This document shows, in pieces, positions 1 to 6,493 of a DNA stretch of 7,092 bases. How positions within the stretch are numbered: position 1 is the first letter of the stretch; each line of letters starts with the position of its first letter. The position numbers were made by a program, and so were the translations under genes. The DNA is from Bacteroidales bacterium UBA5621 (lineage in GTDB: Bacteria > Bacteroidota > Bacteroidia > Bacteroidales > VadinHA17), in the NCBI GenBank assembly GCA_002424525.1, contig DIKJ01000249.1, positions 29,862 to 36,953 on the forward strand. The letters run 5' to 3'. The notes beneath the pieces were generated by a model, which was not told where the DNA came from, did not search any database, and saw only the letters and a program-made list of their open reading frames with translations.

Positions 1-836
1 GGCATGCTCATCAGGGTAGAGACCAGTCTGCTGGTACTATAGATAAGCTTTGAATTTATGTTGGTCTCCAGATTAAGATCATGATGGCTTTTGATGATCA
101 TTGCAACTTCCTCGAGAGATGTGTTTCCGGCCCTTTCACCAATCCCGTTAATTGTAACCTCAACCTGCCTTGCCCCGTTGATCACTCCCATAATGGTGTT
201 TGCCGTTGCCATACCAAGATCGTTATGGCAATGGGTTGATATCAAAGCCTTATCGATGTTCGGGACATTTTCCTTAAGGAATCTGATTTTTGCACCATAT
301 TCTTCCGGAAGACAGTATCCCGTTGTATCAGGGATGTTTACCACTGTTGCCCCGGCTTTTATTACTGCTTCAATAACTTTTGCCAGGTACTCATTATCGC
401 TCCGGCCGGCATCTTCCGCGTAGAACTCCACATCGTCGACGAATTTCCTGGCGTATTTGACAGCGTCGACCGCCCGGCGGACAATCTCCTCGGGAGTAGT
501 CCTGATCTTATACTGTATGTGGTAGGAGGAGGTACCGATACCCGTATGTATCCTTTTTCTCTTTGCGTACTGAAGGGCTTCTGCCGCCACCTCGATATCT
601 TTCTTTACTGCCCTTGTGAGGGCGCAAATCACTGGATTTGTGATTGCCTTTGAGATTTCGACCACCGATCTGAAGTCGCCGGGACTTGAAATCGGGAAGC
701 CAGCTTCGATAACATCAACACCCAGAGCCTCAAGAGCCTGGGCAACCTGGATCTTTTCAATAGTGTTCAGCTGGCACCCGGGGACCTGTTCCCCGTCTCT
801 CAGGGTGGTGTCGAATATTAATACTTTATTGCTCAT
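1..836 (-). CDS. leuA: 2-isopropylmalate synthase, 5' part (runs off left edge)
   Basis: The enzyme condenses acetyl-CoA with 2-ketoisovalerate to give 2-isopropylmalate, the first committed step of leucine synthesis in the cytoplasm. The ATG is at 836 and the frame stays open for 278 codons to the window edge. What is visible is the HMGL-like TIM barrel: TTLRDGEQ at residues 10-17 (catalytic Arg13, metal-ligand Asp14), [14 protein letters not shown] at about 42-55, HTGIGTS at 97-103, the metal-binding HCHNDLG at 202-208 and NGIGERAGN at 230-238. The C-terminal regulatory (leucine feedback) domain would lie outside the window. The family also contains citramalate and homocitrate synthases, but [10 protein letters not shown] and the RIHTGIGTS stretch fit bacterial LeuA best, as does its place after ilvC. 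The gene starts 17 nt after the ilvC stop with no obvious Shine-Dalgarno sequence, so it is probably the fifth large gene of the ilv operon. Substrate choice is inferred from motifs and context. Confidence 0.95.
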   Translation of the reverse strand, partial: MSNKVLIFDTTLRDGEQVPGCQLNTIEKIQVAQALEALGVDVIEAGFPISSPGDFRSVVEISKAITNPVICALTRAVKKDIEVAAEALQYAKRKRIHTGIGTSSYHIQYKIRTTPEEIVRRAVDAVKYARKFVDDVEFYAEDAGRSDNEYLAKVIEAVIKAGATVVNIPDTTGYCLPEEYGAKIRFLKENVPNIDKALISTHCHNDLGMATANTIMGVINGARQVEVTINGIGERAGNTSLEEVAMIIKSHHDLNLETNINSKLIYSTSRLVSTLMSM

Positions 837-853
837 GTTTTCTGATTTTATTG

Positions 854-1903
854 TTAGTTATCCCTGGGACGAAGCTTTCTGACTGCGGCTCCAGCTCTCC
901 ACATCTCTGAGCTTCCGAGTTCATTCAGTTCGGCATCAAGCTGCTTCTTGTAATCGGAACCGCCTGTTGATTTAAGTACTCTTACACACTCTTCACCCGA
1001 TTTTACTTTTTTGTAGAGATCCTCGAACACCGGCAGGGTAGCAGCTTTGAATCTGGGCCGCCAGTCGAGTGCTCCCCTCTGGGCTGTGGCACTGCAGTTG
1101 GCATACATCCAGTCCATCCCTTTCTCATCAACGAGCCTTATAAGACTCTGGGTGAGTTCTTCCACCGTCTCGTTAAAGGCCTCGGAAGGGGAGTGGCCGT
1201 TTGCCCTCAGTACCTGGTACTGGGCATCCATAATACCTGCCAGGGCTCCCATCAGGACTCCCCGCTCACCGGTAAGATCACTGAATACCTCTTTTTCAAA
1301 AGTTGTCGGAAAAAGATATCCCGAACCGATGGCTATACCCAGGGCCAGCACCCGCGCTTCAGCTTTGCCGGTATAATCCTGAAACACCGAAAAGCTTGAA
1401 TTAATGCCGGTGCCGGCAAGAAAATTCCGTCGCACGCTTGTGCCTGAACCCTTTGGTGCACAAAGTATCACGTCGATATCAGGCGGTGGAATGACCCCGG
1501 TGTGCTCTTTGTATGTAATTGAAAAGCCATGGGAAAAATAGAGTGCATCACCCTTGTTAAGGCAGGGTTTCAGCTCAGGCCACAGGATGCGTTGGGCCGC
1601 GTCAGAAACGAGATACTGAATAACTGTGCCCTTTTTTGCGGCCTCTGCCACGGGGAACAAAGTTACACCGGGAACGAAACCATCAGCAATGGCTTTCTCC
1701 CAGTCAGCTTTGAACTCCGGTGCCTGACCCACAATAACATTAATGCCATTATCTTTCATGTTAAGGGCCTGCGCCGGCCCCTGTACTCCGTAACCAATAA
1801 CGGCAACTACTTCATCTTTAAGGATGTCACGTGCTTTTGAAAGAGGGAACTCCTCCCTTGTAACTACATTCTCAATAACTCCGCCAAAATCGATTTTTGC
1901 CAT
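854..1903 (-). CDS. ilvC: ketol-acid reductoisomerase (class I, short form)
   Basis: This enzyme performs the Mg-dependent alkyl migration and NAD(P)H reduction of acetolactate or acetohydroxybutyrate to the dihydroxy acids used by IlvD. It has 349 residues, the size of the short class I form with one knotted domain. The Rossmann motif [12 protein letters not shown] spans 37-48. His125 (in YFSHGF) is the expected catalytic His. Metal ligands are Asp209 and Glu213 in FSDLTGE and Glu245 and Glu249 in [19 protein letters not shown] spans 270-281. The cofactor loop after beta-2 (Q60-D67, QAPEFKAD) lacks the Arg and Ser/Thr usual for binding the NADPH 2'-phosphate and ends in Asp just before Trp68. 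It therefore could prefer NADH or accept both cofactors; this is inference. The ATG at 1903 gives the expected [12 protein letters not shown] N terminus. It begins 14 nt after ilvN and ends 17 nt before leuA, with no thioesterase gene between ilvN and ilvC. Confidence 0.98.
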   Translation of the reverse strand: MAKIDFGGVIENVVTREEFPLSKARDILKDEVVAVIGYGVQGPAQALNMKDNGINVIVGQAPEFKADWEKAIADGFVPGVTLFPVAEAAKKGTVIQYLVSDAAQRILWPELKPCLNKGDALYFSHGFSITYKEHTGVIPPPDIDVILCAPKGSGTSVRRNFLAGTGINSSFSVFQDYTGKAEARVLALGIAIGSGYLFPTTFEKEVFSDLTGERGVLMGALAGIMDAQYQVLRANGHSPSEAFNETVEELTQSLIRLVDEKGMDWMYANCSATAQRGALDWRPRFKAATLPVFEDLYKKVKSGEECVRVLKSTGGSDYKKQLDAELNELGSSEMWRAGAAVRKLRPRDN

Positions 1904-1917
1904 GATCTTCTATTTTA

Positions 1918-2481
1918 TTAATAACTGTATACTTCAGCATTTTCTGGTCTGTAACGGTTTGCCTCATCCATCTCCTTCAGGTATGAGTTGAGTTCCTTGA
2001 CCTGACGGGTGACGGCTACTCTGCCCGACCTTGCAAACTGCAATACCCCGTAAGGCTCAAGCTCCGTCAGCAATTCGTTTATTTCAGACTTATGACCGGT
2101 CTTCTCGATCACAATATACTCCGGCGACACTTCAAGGATCCGGACATGATGACTTCTTACCATATGGTCGATGACATTCCCCGACATCAATCCTTTTGTA
2201 GTGATTTTAACCAGAGCGATCTCCTGATAGATAATTTCATCGGAGGTATGAACGAATACCTTCAGTACATCCACCAGTTTTTCCATCTGACGGGCAACCT
2301 TGCTGACCATCTCGGGAGTGGTTTTCACGACCAGGGTAAGCATCTGCACGCCTTTTACAGCTGATTCGGAAGCGGTTATGCTTTCAATGTTTATCTGCCG
2401 GCGTGTGAGAATTATTGTAATCTGATTGAGGATCCCTATATGGTTCTCGGAAAAAAGTGATATTGTATATTCCTGTTCCAT
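1918..2481 (-). CDS. ilvN: acetohydroxyacid synthase small (regulatory) subunit
   Basis: This is the regulatory subunit of acetohydroxyacid synthase. In the family it binds the IlvB large subunit, raises its activity and confers feedback inhibition by valine or other branched-chain amino acids. The 187 residues hold an N-terminal ACT domain at about 4-75, with the FSENHIGILNQITIIL stretch and NIESITASES typical of the effector-binding fold. The C-terminal small-subunit domain spans about 85-160 and includes EIALVKI and the conserved GVLQFARSGRVAVTR near 145-159. The last 25 residues are charged and Tyr-rich. The gene starts 10 nt after the ilvB stop and ends 14 nt before ilvC, so translational coupling with ilvB is likely. 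Effector specificity cannot be read from the sequence. The symbol ilvH is also used for this family. Confidence 0.97.
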   Translation of the reverse strand: MEQEYTISLFSENHIGILNQITIILTRRQINIESITASESAVKGVQMLTLVVKTTPEMVSKVARQMEKLVDVLKVFVHTSDEIIYQEIALVKITTKGLMSGNVIDHMVRSHHVRILEVSPEYIVIEKTGHKSEINELLTELEPYGVLQFARSGRVAVTRQVKELNSYLKEMDEANRYRPENAEVYSY

Positions 2482-2491
2482 TGATACTTTA

Positions 2492-4231
2492 TTAATATGT
2501 TAATCTTACTTCAGAGACTGATGAACCCGGCTCGATCATCGGAAGGACATTTGCTTCCCTGCTAATAGCTACTTCAAGCACAAATGGGCCGCTGGCGGAC
2601 AACATTTCAGCGACACCCTCCCTGAGGCCTGCTCTTTCATCAACCAGCCTGGCAGGGATGCCGTACGCTTCACTTATTTTAATGAAATCGGGATTAACGA
2701 GTTCGGTGGATGCATACCTTTTATTGAAGAACATATCCTGCCATTGTCTTACCATGCCAAGAAAGTTGTTATTAAGCACTACTATTTTGACAGGTACCTG
2801 GTACTGGAGGATGGTACCAAGTTCCTGTATGGTCATCTGGAATCCGCCATCGCCCACGAAAACCACAACCTGTTTATCGGGTCTTCCAATTTTGGCACCT
2901 ATTGAAGCAGGCAGTCCGAATCCCATTGTTCCCATCCCTCCCGAGGTGACAAGACTGTTTGGTTCCGTGAACCTGTAATAACGGGCTGCCGACATCTGGT
3001 TCTGACCTACGTCGGTAACAATAATTGCATTTCCGTTGGTCTGATCCGAGACCTCCCGTACGACCTCACCCATCCTCAGCTCTCCAGATTCCGGCTGTGT
3101 TTCCGGATGGATCACTTTGTCAAATTCTGTCTTATCGCAGATACGGAACTCCCGTATCCACTTTTCATAGGAGTTTTCATTGACAAGGGGGGTAAGGGCA
3201 CGGAGGACCTCCCCGGCGTCGTTGTTAATCTCGATATCAACCTGAACATTCTTATTGATCTCTGCCCTGTCAATTTCTATATGGATAATCCTTGCGTTCC
3301 TGGCATATTTCTTAAGATTTCCCGTAACTCGGTCGTCAAACCTCATCCCGATGGCTATTATAAGGTCAGCTTCGTTAGTGAGCAGGTTAGGTCCATAGTT
3401 CCCGTGCATACCGAGCATACCGGCGTAGAGACGGTGTCCCTCAGGGAAGGCTGAGAGGCCAAGCAGTGTCATTGCCACAGGGATACCGGTCTTTTCCGCA
3501 AAGGTTCTAAGTTCCTTTTCAGCTCCGGAAAGCAATACCCCGTGCCCTGCAAGTATCAGAGGTTTTTCGGCATGGTTGATCATAATGGCAGCCGACTCTA
3601 TCTCCCTGATATGTAAGGGTATACTTGGATTATAGCTTCTTATGTAGGTGCATTTCTCGTACTTGAAAGCAAGTTTGTCAATCTGGGCATCTTTGGCTAT
3701 ATCGACAAGGACCGGGCCGGGACGGCCGGATTTTGCTATATAGAAAGCCCGGGCAATAACACCGGGAATATCCTGCGGCTTCTTAATCTGTGCGTTCCAT
3801 TTGGTGACAGGCATAGAAACACCCAGGATATCGGTTTCCTGGAAGGCATCTGTTCCGATAAGTCCTGAGACGACCTGGGCGGTAACAAAAATCACCGGCA
3901 CTGAATCGAGGAATGCGTTTGCGATACCTGTAACCAGGTTGGTTGCGCCCGGGCCGGAAGTCGCGAAGCAGACACCGGGTTTGCCGGTAACCATGGCATA
4001 GGCCTGCGCGGCATGAGCAGCCCCCTGTTCATGCCTTGTAAGTATGTGCCGGAGCCTGGTTTCATAATCGAGCAGTTTGTCATATACAGGCATTATTGCC
4101 CCTCCCGGATATCCGAATATGGTATCGACTCCCTCCTCAATGAGTGACCTCAGCAATGCCTCTGCACCCGATATCTCATTTGAATTGTTCAGCTTTCCGT
4201 TTCCGGAATTATTTTTCTTCTCTGTCTTCAT
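2492..4231 (-). CDS. ilvB: acetohydroxyacid synthase large (catalytic) subunit
   Basis: This ThDP-dependent enzyme joins two pyruvates into acetolactate, or pyruvate with 2-ketobutyrate into acetohydroxybutyrate, the first shared step of Val/Leu/Ile synthesis. The 579 residues show the three domains of the family. The N-terminal pyrimidine-binding domain has [12 protein letters not shown] at 40-51, [14 protein letters not shown] at 66-79 with catalytic Glu68, and [10 protein letters not shown] at 89-98. The middle FAD-binding-like domain has [11 protein letters not shown] at 295-305. The C-terminal ThDP domain has the Mg/ThDP motif GDGGFQMT at 460-467 through LNNN at 486-489, then RQWQ at 495-498. 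The biosynthetic rather than catabolic (AlsS) form is indicated by RQWQ, the FAD-type middle domain and the adjacent small-subunit gene. The first 20 residues are a Lys/Asn/Ser-rich extension before the conserved [11 protein letters not shown]. The ATG at 4231 was kept because no later in-frame Met precedes that conserved start. The gene begins 118 nt after ilvD, the only sizeable gap in the operon. Confidence 0.98.
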   Translation of the reverse strand: MKTEKKNNSGNGKLNNSNEISGAEALLRSLIEEGVDTIFGYPGGAIMPVYDKLLDYETRLRHILTRHEQGAAHAAQAYAMVTGKPGVCFATSGPGATNLVTGIANAFLDSVPVIFVTAQVVSGLIGTDAFQETDILGVSMPVTKWNAQIKKPQDIPGVIARAFYIAKSGRPGPVLVDIAKDAQIDKLAFKYEKCTYIRSYNPSIPLHIREIESAAIMINHAEKPLILAGHGVLLSGAEKELRTFAEKTGIPVAMTLLGLSAFPEGHRLYAGMLGMHGNYGPNLLTNEADLIIAIGMRFDDRVTGNLKKYARNARIIHIEIDRAEINKNVQVDIEINNDAGEVLRALTPLVNENSYEKWIREFRICDKTEFDKVIHPETQPESGELRMGEVVREVSDQTNGNAIIVTDVGQNQMSAARYYRFTEPNSLVTSGGMGTMGFGLPASIGAKIGRPDKQVVVFVGDGGFQMTIQELGTILQYQVPVKIVVLNNNFLGMVRQWQDMFFNKRYASTELVNPDFIKISEAYGIPARLVDERAGLREGVAEMLSASGPFVLEVAISREANVLPMIEPGSSVSEVRLTY

Positions 4232-4286
4232 ATATTAGTGTATCAAAAAATCCTGCTATTCTGTTTCTTGCTTATTATGAACACTG

Positions 4287-4349
4287 TACGCTCTCCGCTC
4301 TACGCTCTCCGCTCTACGCTCTCCGCTCTACGCTCCCCGCTCCCCGCTC
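4287..4349 (-). repeat. nine-copy GAGCGNN heptamer tandem array
   Basis: Read on the mRNA (minus) strand, this 63-nt block divides exactly into nine heptamers that all begin GAGCG. The last two bases are GG in the first two copies and then alternate TA, GA, TA, GA, TA, GA, TA, giving a higher-order 14-nt period. The array starts at the base directly after the ilvD stop codon (TGA, 4352-4350) and ends 55 nt before the ilvB start. Seven is not a multiple of three and no reading frame of the operon enters it, so it is non-coding. It is almost purely purine on the mRNA strand apart from one C per unit and the T of the TA copies, so strong self-structure is unlikely. Function unknown. It could be slipped-strand expansion, a member of a dispersed repeat family, or a spacer between cistrons. 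Confidence 0.95.
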
Positions 4350-6176
4350 TCACACTTCTCTAACCGCTCCCCTGTCTGCCGAGCTTACCGTTGCAGCATA
4401 GGCCCTGAGAGATGCGGGAATAATACGCCTCCGGTTGGCGGGCTTAAAGGAACCGGCTCCTTTCCCGGCTTCTTCACCACACCTTGCATTAAGCTCATCA
4501 TCAGACAATAGGACATTTATACTGCGGTTTGCCACATCAATTTCAATCCTGTCTCCCGTACGGAGAAGAGCTATTGCTCCTCCGGCAGCAGCCTCCGGGG
4601 AGATATGTCCAACCGATAATCCGGAAGTTCCTCCCGAGAAACGTCCGTCGGTAAGGAGGGCACACTTCTTATCGAGCCCTTTCGATTTGAGGTATGAGGT
4701 AGGGTAGAGCATTTCCTGCATTCCCGGCCCTCCTCTGGGTCCCTCATACCTTATTACCACAACATCACCCTCTTTTACCCTTTCATTCAGTATTCCTTCA
4801 ACAGCATCCTCCTGCGATTCGAATATCACTGCAGGTCCTGTAAAGAGATGCATTGAAGGATCGATGCCTGCGGTTTTTACAATTGATCCGCCCGACGCAA
4901 TATTTCCATAAAGTACTGCAAGTCCTCCATCTTTGCTGTATGCATGATTCAGGCTTCTGATGCATCCTTTTTCCCTGTCGGTGTCACTTGTTTCATAATA
5001 AGTCTCCTGGGAGCCCATCTTCAGGCTTTTCTCCATCCCGGGAGCGCTTCGGAAGAAGTTAAATGCTGTTGGCAGAGCTTTTCCGCCGGAAATATCCCAG
5101 TCTGCTATAGCTTCGCGAAGAGAAGAGTAGTCCACGCGTCTTACCGAGCTGTCTATAAGATTGTTGCGATCGAGTTCTCCAAGGATGGTAAAAATCCCGC
5201 CTGCACGGTTAACATCCTGCAGATGATATTTCGAGCTTGGAGAGACCTTGCATATATTGGGGATTTTGCGTGAAAGCTCATCTATGTCCTTCATTGTGAA
5301 GTCGGCGTAAGCTTCCCGGGCAATTGCCAGGAGGTGCAGAACCGTGTTTGTTGATCCCCCCATGGCGATATCGAGCGACATGGCATTAAGGAACGCTTTC
5401 CTTGTCGCAATTGAACGCGGAAGTACGGACTCATCCCCATCGGTGTAATACTGAGTTGCCAGGCTGACGATCAGGCTTGCAGCCTTTTCAAACAATTTCA
5501 GGCGGTTCCGGTGGGTCGCCACTATGGTCCCATTGCCAGGCAAGGCAAGCCCCAGTGCCTCATTAAGGCAATTCATGGAGTTCGCCGTGAACATGCCGGA
5601 GCAGGAGCCGCAGGTCGGGCAGGCAGCAGTTTCTAATTCCTCCAGTTGTTTATCAGTTACGGAGGGGTCAGCGGCAGCAACCATGGCATCTATCAGATCC
5701 ACATACCTGTCGCCATGCTTTCCGGCCTCCATAGGGCCGCCAGAAACAAACAGTGCAGGGATGTTGAGCCTCATGGCAGCCATCATCATACCCGGGGTTA
5801 TCTTGTCGCAGTTGCTTATACAAATCATTGCGTCAACACAGTGCGCGTTACAAACATACTCCACACTGTCAGCGATCAGTTCCCTTGAAGGCAGCGAGTA
5901 GAGCATCCCAGTATGTCCCATGGCAATCCCGTCGTCTATTGCAATGGTATTGAATTCTGCGGCAAACAAGCCTTGCTTCTCAATCTCGCCCTTGACGAAC
6001 TGACCTATATCATGAAGATGAACGTGTCCCGGAACAAACTGTGAGAATGAATTAACTATGGCGATCACCGGTTTCCCGAACTGCTCGTCTTTCATTCCGT
6101 TTGCACGCCACAGGCTTCTGGCCCCGGCCATATTCCTTCCGGTAAGTGTTTTCAGGCTTCTCAGCGGCTTTCCCAT
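4350..6176 (-). CDS. ilvD: dihydroxy-acid dehydratase
   Basis: This Fe-S enzyme dehydrates 2,3-dihydroxyisovalerate and 2,3-dihydroxy-3-methylvalerate to the 2-keto acids that precede Val/Leu and Ile. The 608 residues match the usual length. Conserved landmarks in order are [13 protein letters not shown] at 13-25, [13 protein letters not shown] at 42-54, [19 protein letters not shown] at 81-99, the cluster Cys123 in [11 protein letters not shown], the cysteines of [11 protein letters not shown] at 186-196, [11 protein letters not shown] at 271-281, [13 protein letters not shown] at 482-494, and [21 protein letters not shown] at 510-530 with the proposed catalytic Ser. The N-terminal motif reads NSFSQFV without a cysteine, as in the E. 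coli-type oxygen-sensitive enzyme, so a [4Fe-4S]-type cluster is the likelier inference. It is the first large gene of the operon. Its ATG lies 18 nt after the U-tract of the attenuator terminator, so its expression depends on read-through. No clear Shine-Dalgarno sequence is seen. The C terminus ([11 protein letters not shown]) is intact and the stop abuts the heptamer array. Confidence 0.99.
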   Translation of the reverse strand: MGKPLRSLKTLTGRNMAGARSLWRANGMKDEQFGKPVIAIVNSFSQFVPGHVHLHDIGQFVKGEIEKQGLFAAEFNTIAIDDGIAMGHTGMLYSLPSRELIADSVEYVCNAHCVDAMICISNCDKITPGMMMAAMRLNIPALFVSGGPMEAGKHGDRYVDLIDAMVAAADPSVTDKQLEELETAACPTCGSCSGMFTANSMNCLNEALGLALPGNGTIVATHRNRLKLFEKAASLIVSLATQYYTDGDESVLPRSIATRKAFLNAMSLDIAMGGSTNTVLHLLAIAREAYADFTMKDIDELSRKIPNICKVSPSSKYHLQDVNRAGGIFTILGELDRNNLIDSSVRRVDYSSLREAIADWDISGGKALPTAFNFFRSAPGMEKSLKMGSQETYYETSDTDREKGCIRSLNHAYSKDGGLAVLYGNIASGGSIVKTAGIDPSMHLFTGPAVIFESQEDAVEGILNERVKEGDVVVIRYEGPRGGPGMQEMLYPTSYLKSKGLDKKCALLTDGRFSGGTSGLSVGHISPEAAAGGAIALLRTGDRIEIDVANRSINVLLSDDELNARCGEEAGKGAGSFKPANRRRIIPASLRAYAATVSSADRGAVREV

Positions 6177-6194
6177 AACTTTAAATAACTTCTT

Positions 6195-6229
6195 AAAAAA
6201 AAAGCTTCCCGGTCATCCGGAAAGCTTCT
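6195..6229 (-). terminator. intrinsic terminator / attenuator (segments 3:4) of the ilv operon
   Basis: On the minus-strand RNA the arm AAGCUUUCCGG (6227-6217), the loop AUGA (6216-6213) and the arm CCGGGAAGCUU (6212-6202) form an 11-bp stem with one U-G wobble. It can extend by G-U and A-U to 13 bp. A U-tract follows, from nine consecutive A residues at 6195-6203 on the plus strand. The imperfect pair is a U-G wobble in minus-strand RNA but an A-C mismatch in plus-strand RNA, so the stem is adapted to minus-strand transcription. It sits after the leader peptide and 18 nt before the ilvD ATG. A terminator upstream of a biosynthetic operon, inside its own leader, is the hallmark of attenuation. 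It may also stop transcripts arriving from the fucosidase gene. Confidence 0.93.
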
Positions 6230-6259
6230 GTATATATTCACTACATATTATTCCCGGAT
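6215..6259 (-). promoter_or_regulatory. predicted antiterminator (segments 2:3) of the ilv attenuator
   Basis: On the minus-strand RNA, AUCCGGGAA (6259-6251) can pair with UUUCCGGAU (6223-6215): nine consecutive pairs including one G-U, with a 27-nt loop. The second element contains most of the 5' arm of the terminator, so the two structures are mutually exclusive. The first element begins at the last base of the leader peptide's UGA, so a ribosome sitting on that stop would cover it and allow the terminator to form. A ribosome stalled at the Ile codons further upstream would leave it free. The pairing is seen in the sequence; its use in vivo is inferred. Confidence 0.8.
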
Positions 6260-6300
6260 CATCTGCTGAAGCAAATAATAAGACCGAGGGCAATAATATG
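6244..6300 (-). promoter_or_regulatory. predicted 1:2 protector/pause hairpin in the ilv leader
   Basis: CAUAUUAUUGCCC (6300-6288), which encodes His7-Ile8-Ile9-Ala10 and the first base of Leu11, pairs with GGGAAUAAUAUG (6255-6244) just after the leader stop. That gives 12 base pairs with a single bulged G (6291). This sequesters bases 6251-6255 of the antiterminator strand, so without translation the terminator (3:4) is free to form. It completes the classical four-segment arrangement: 1:2 excludes 2:3, and 2:3 excludes 3:4. The regulatory Ile codons themselves lie in segment 1, so a ribosome stalled there would break this hairpin. Confidence 0.8.
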
Positions 6301-6318
6301 TAATATAGTTTTCGTCAT
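6259..6318 (-). CDS. ilv operon leader peptide, 19 aa, Ile/Leu-rich
   Basis: A 19-codon frame reads MTKTILHIIALGLIICFSR and ends in TGA at 6261-6259. Five of 19 residues are Ile (one ATA, four ATT) and three are Leu (TTA, CTC, CTT). These cluster as Ile5-Leu6, Ile8-Ile9, Leu11 and Leu13-Ile14-Ile15. There is no Val. It begins about 22 nt after the predicted -7 box and lies upstream of mutually exclusive RNA hairpins and the ilvD terminator, exactly where an attenuation leader peptide such as IlvL is found in enterobacteria. Its role would be to measure charged tRNA-Ile and tRNA-Leu through ribosome stalling; the peptide itself probably has no other job. Only an A-rich stretch (AACAAAAAG) precedes the ATG, usual for Bacteroidota. 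The hydrophobic sequence could by chance look like a membrane segment, but position and composition favour a leader peptide. Confidence 0.88.
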   Translation of the reverse strand: MTKTILHIIALGLIICFSR

Positions 6319-6339
6319 CTTTTTGTTATAATTTGACGA

Positions 6340-6369
6340 CAAATGTATTTATAATTTTAATATATCAAA
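6340..6369 (-). promoter_or_regulatory. predicted Bacteroidota-type promoter of the ilv operon
   Basis: On the minus strand TTTG (6369-6366) is followed after 18 nt by TACATTTG (6347-6340). This matches the Bacteroidota primary sigma-factor pattern of a -33 TTTG-like box and a -7 TAnnTTTG box, and the next base is T, a pyrimidine as preferred. Transcription would start a few bases further on, at roughly 6333-6336, giving a 5' untranslated leader of only about 15 nt before the leader-peptide ATG at 6318. The surrounding DNA is strongly A+T rich. The start site is inferred. Confidence 0.78.
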
Positions 6370-6493
6370 CAAAAAATTAATATTTTTCAATTTTTATTTT
6401 TGGATATCAGTTTTAAGGATTATTCTTTCATTTGGTTTAGTGTTGAAAATCAAGGCATTATCGGGTTCTATCCACCGCGACCAACATCGGGAC
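6370..6493. other. non-coding gap between fucosidase gene and ilv promoter
   Basis: These 124 nt follow the fucosidase stop codon. The part nearest the promoter (about 6370-6420) is very rich in A and T, as is common upstream of Bacteroidota promoters. I see no convincing gene, tRNA or hairpin with a U-tract here. The fucosidase transcript therefore has no terminator of its own that I can identify before the ilv leader. Confidence 0.6.

Noticed and set aside
91..423. Plus-strand open frame of 110 codons, and similar plus-strand frames throughout the window
   Set aside because: It lies wholly antisense to leuA, whose conserved motifs are on the minus strand. The plus-strand frames opposite ilvC, ilvN, ilvB, ilvD and the fucosidase gene are likewise shadows with no recognisable domain.
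1..836. Citramalate or homocitrate synthase instead of LeuA
   Set aside because: The shared barrel motifs alone do not decide, but [17 protein letters not shown] and the position directly after ilvC in a branched-chain operon favour 2-isopropylmalate synthase. The decisive C-terminal domain is outside the window.
1211..2807. A 13-nt direct repeat, tacctggtactgg, at 1211-1223 (ilvC) and 2795-2807 (ilvB)
   Set aside because: Both copies encode the tetrapeptide Gln-Tyr-Gln-Val in family-typical places of the two enzymes, so the match is coincidental codon choice rather than a repeat element.
3892..4083. Minus-strand 63-codon frame inside ilvB
   Set aside because: It overlaps ilvB in another frame across the conserved catalytic Glu region. 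The ilvB frame is continuous, so neither a frameshift nor a nested gene is needed.
4287..4349. CRISPR array
   Set aside because: The units are contiguous heptamers without unique spacers and there are no cas genes, so this is a simple tandem repeat.
6058..6303. Plus-strand 81-codon frame crossing the ilvD start and the attenuator
   Set aside because: It is antisense to the ilvD N terminus and the leader. Its composition is explained by the complement of the conserved IlvD motif and the hairpin sequence, and no plus-strand promoter is evident.
6195..6340. T-box or metabolite riboswitch in the ilvD leader
   Set aside because: The leader is only about 140 nt. I see no T-box motif and no specifier-loop architecture. 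A translated Ile/Leu-rich short frame with 1:2, 2:3 and 3:4 pairings explains the whole region.
6459..6490. Repeated atcggg words after the fucosidase stop as a possible terminator
   Set aside because: The two copies are direct, not inverted, and no T-run follows on the minus strand, so no stem forms.
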